Positions 24,485-25,028 of a stretch of DNA of 25,028 nucleotides are shown one piece after another (within the stretch, counting starts at the first letter, position 1; each line of letters opens with the position of its first letter). Both the position numbers and the translations under genes were made by a program. The stretch spans positions 1 through 25,028 of the forward strand of contig CAJUQO010000052.1 in the NCBI GenBank assembly GCA_910588295.1. Direction: 5' to 3'. Source of the DNA: an uncultured Lachnospiraceae bacterium. GTDB lineage: Bacteria; Bacillota; Clostridia; Lachnospirales; Lachnospiraceae. Under the pieces are notes generated by a model, which saw only the letters and a program-made list of their open reading frames with translations, did not search any database and was not told the DNA's origin.

Positions 24485-25028
24485 CTATAGCTTCCATTTA
24501 ACCCCGCTTTTTATCACTCTGGCCGGTACGCCTGCAGCCATACAGTATTCAGGCACATTTCCCGTAACCACGGCCCCGGCCGCTATGACCGCCCCTTCCC
24601 CAATCGTCACGCCTTTTAAAATCTTAGCCCCTGTGCCAATCCACACATGGTTCCCAATCTCAACCGGTTGTGTCTTTATATGCCCGCCACCGACAATTTC
24701 ATGGGCATCCGAGTCCATAATCGTAACATTATGGGAAATGGCCACATCTTCTCCGACCGTAATCTTTTCTGTACACCGCAAGATCACATTGCTATTGCAG
24801 AATCCGCTTCCCAATTCTAATCTGCTGCCTGGAAAACAGATTAAATCCCCGCCGTAAAATATATCAAAATTCCCTTTTACGATGAGACGGAAATCCCCGT
24901 CAAGCCTCAGATTCGTAACCCGTCCATTTTCCTGGAAACAATTTGTATTCAAACGCAACCTGCCTCTGATGTCTGTCGGACGGCAAATTGAGGGAGACGC
25001 AAACAGCGAATTATTTTTCCGACATTTA
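24485..25028 (-). CDS. hexapeptide-repeat acyltransferase, 5' end outside window
   Basis: The frame is open from the window edge to the stop at 24485 (181 codons visible). No in-frame ATG exists in the window; only TTG codons do (for example 24958, without a ribosome binding site), so the start probably lies beyond 25028. The visible part is a left-handed beta-helix of six-residue repeats (ITVGEDVAISHNV, VEIGNHVWIGTGAKILKGVTIGEGAVIAAGAVVTGNVPEY in pieces) with the acetyl-CoA site loop DSDAHEIV and His in the catalytic position, and the family ending AAGVPARVIK. It is likely an O- or N-acetyltransferase for a sugar or cell-surface polymer (WcaF/maltose-acetyltransferase-like). The acceptor is unknown. 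Confidence 0.85.
   Translation of the reverse strand, partial: KCRKNNSLFASPSICRPTDIRGRLRLNTNCFQENGRVTNLRLDGDFRLIVKGNFDIFYGGDLICFPGSRLELGSGFCNSNVILRCTEKITVGEDVAISHNVTIMDSDAHEIVGGGHIKTQPVEIGNHVWIGTGAKILKGVTIGEGAVIAAGAVVTGNVPEYCMAAGVPARVIKSGVKWKL

Noticed and set aside
1..25028. CRISPR arrays, tRNA or rRNA genes, transposases, phage genes
   Set aside because: No regularly spaced direct repeats, no tRNA cloverleaf or rRNA-like stretch, and no protein with transposase or phage motifs was found by reading both strands.

Overview
The window looks like chromosomal DNA from a gut-type Firmicute, most likely Lachnospiraceae or a close relative in Clostridia. This is inferred from strong AGGAGG-type ribosome binding sites, mixed ATG/GTG/TTG starts, moderately GC-rich coding DNA with AT-rich gaps, and gene content (GPH sugar symporter, uxuA/SDR-type uxuB, paired OmpR-type two-component systems, a DegV-containing hybrid kinase remnant). 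No rRNA, tRNA, CRISPR array or transposase was seen.

Left part (1-6038). A minus-strand set reads response regulator (5653-4997), histidine kinase (5000-3588), lipoprotein (3446-1935) and a second, tandem-duplicated lipoprotein (1858-356). The last is broken by two clean in-frame stops and ends at a strong terminator (284-323). Beyond that terminator is a possible 33-residue two-cysteine peptide gene (245-144). A divergent promoter region (5654-5813) drives a small CxxC protein on the plus strand.

Middle (6032-11230). An EamA/DMT exporter (minus) is followed by a divergent NhaC-type Na+/H+ antiporter with a translationally coupled 61-residue ORF (plus). These meet a second OmpR-type two-component system (minus) tail to tail at a large stem-loop.

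Uronate locus (11374-21288). A six-gene minus-strand operon encodes a GH2 glycosidase with a beta-glucuronidase-like NxK motif, a GPH cation:glycoside symporter, a HAD hydrolase, a GH3 glycosidase, mannonate dehydratase (uxuA) and fructuronate reductase (uxuB). A divergent AraC-family gene lies upstream. Neither glycosidase has a signal peptide. The reading is import of a glucuronide or uronic-acid oligosaccharide, intracellular cleavage, and flow through fructuronate and mannonate to 2-keto-3-deoxygluconate. uxaC, kdgK and kdgA are not in the window.

Right part (21289-25028). A 210-bp foldback element (21338-21547) lies directly in front of a two-gene ABC importer (ATPase and NrtB/SsuC/ThiX-like permease) that lacks a substrate-binding protein here. 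After a shared hairpin terminator come a decayed hybrid kinase-receiver-DegV gene and a hexapeptide acyltransferase cut by the window edge, both on the minus strand. The most unusual items are the foldback element, the double-stop lipoprotein copy, the kinase-DegV remnant, and the GH2 + GH3 + uronate combination.
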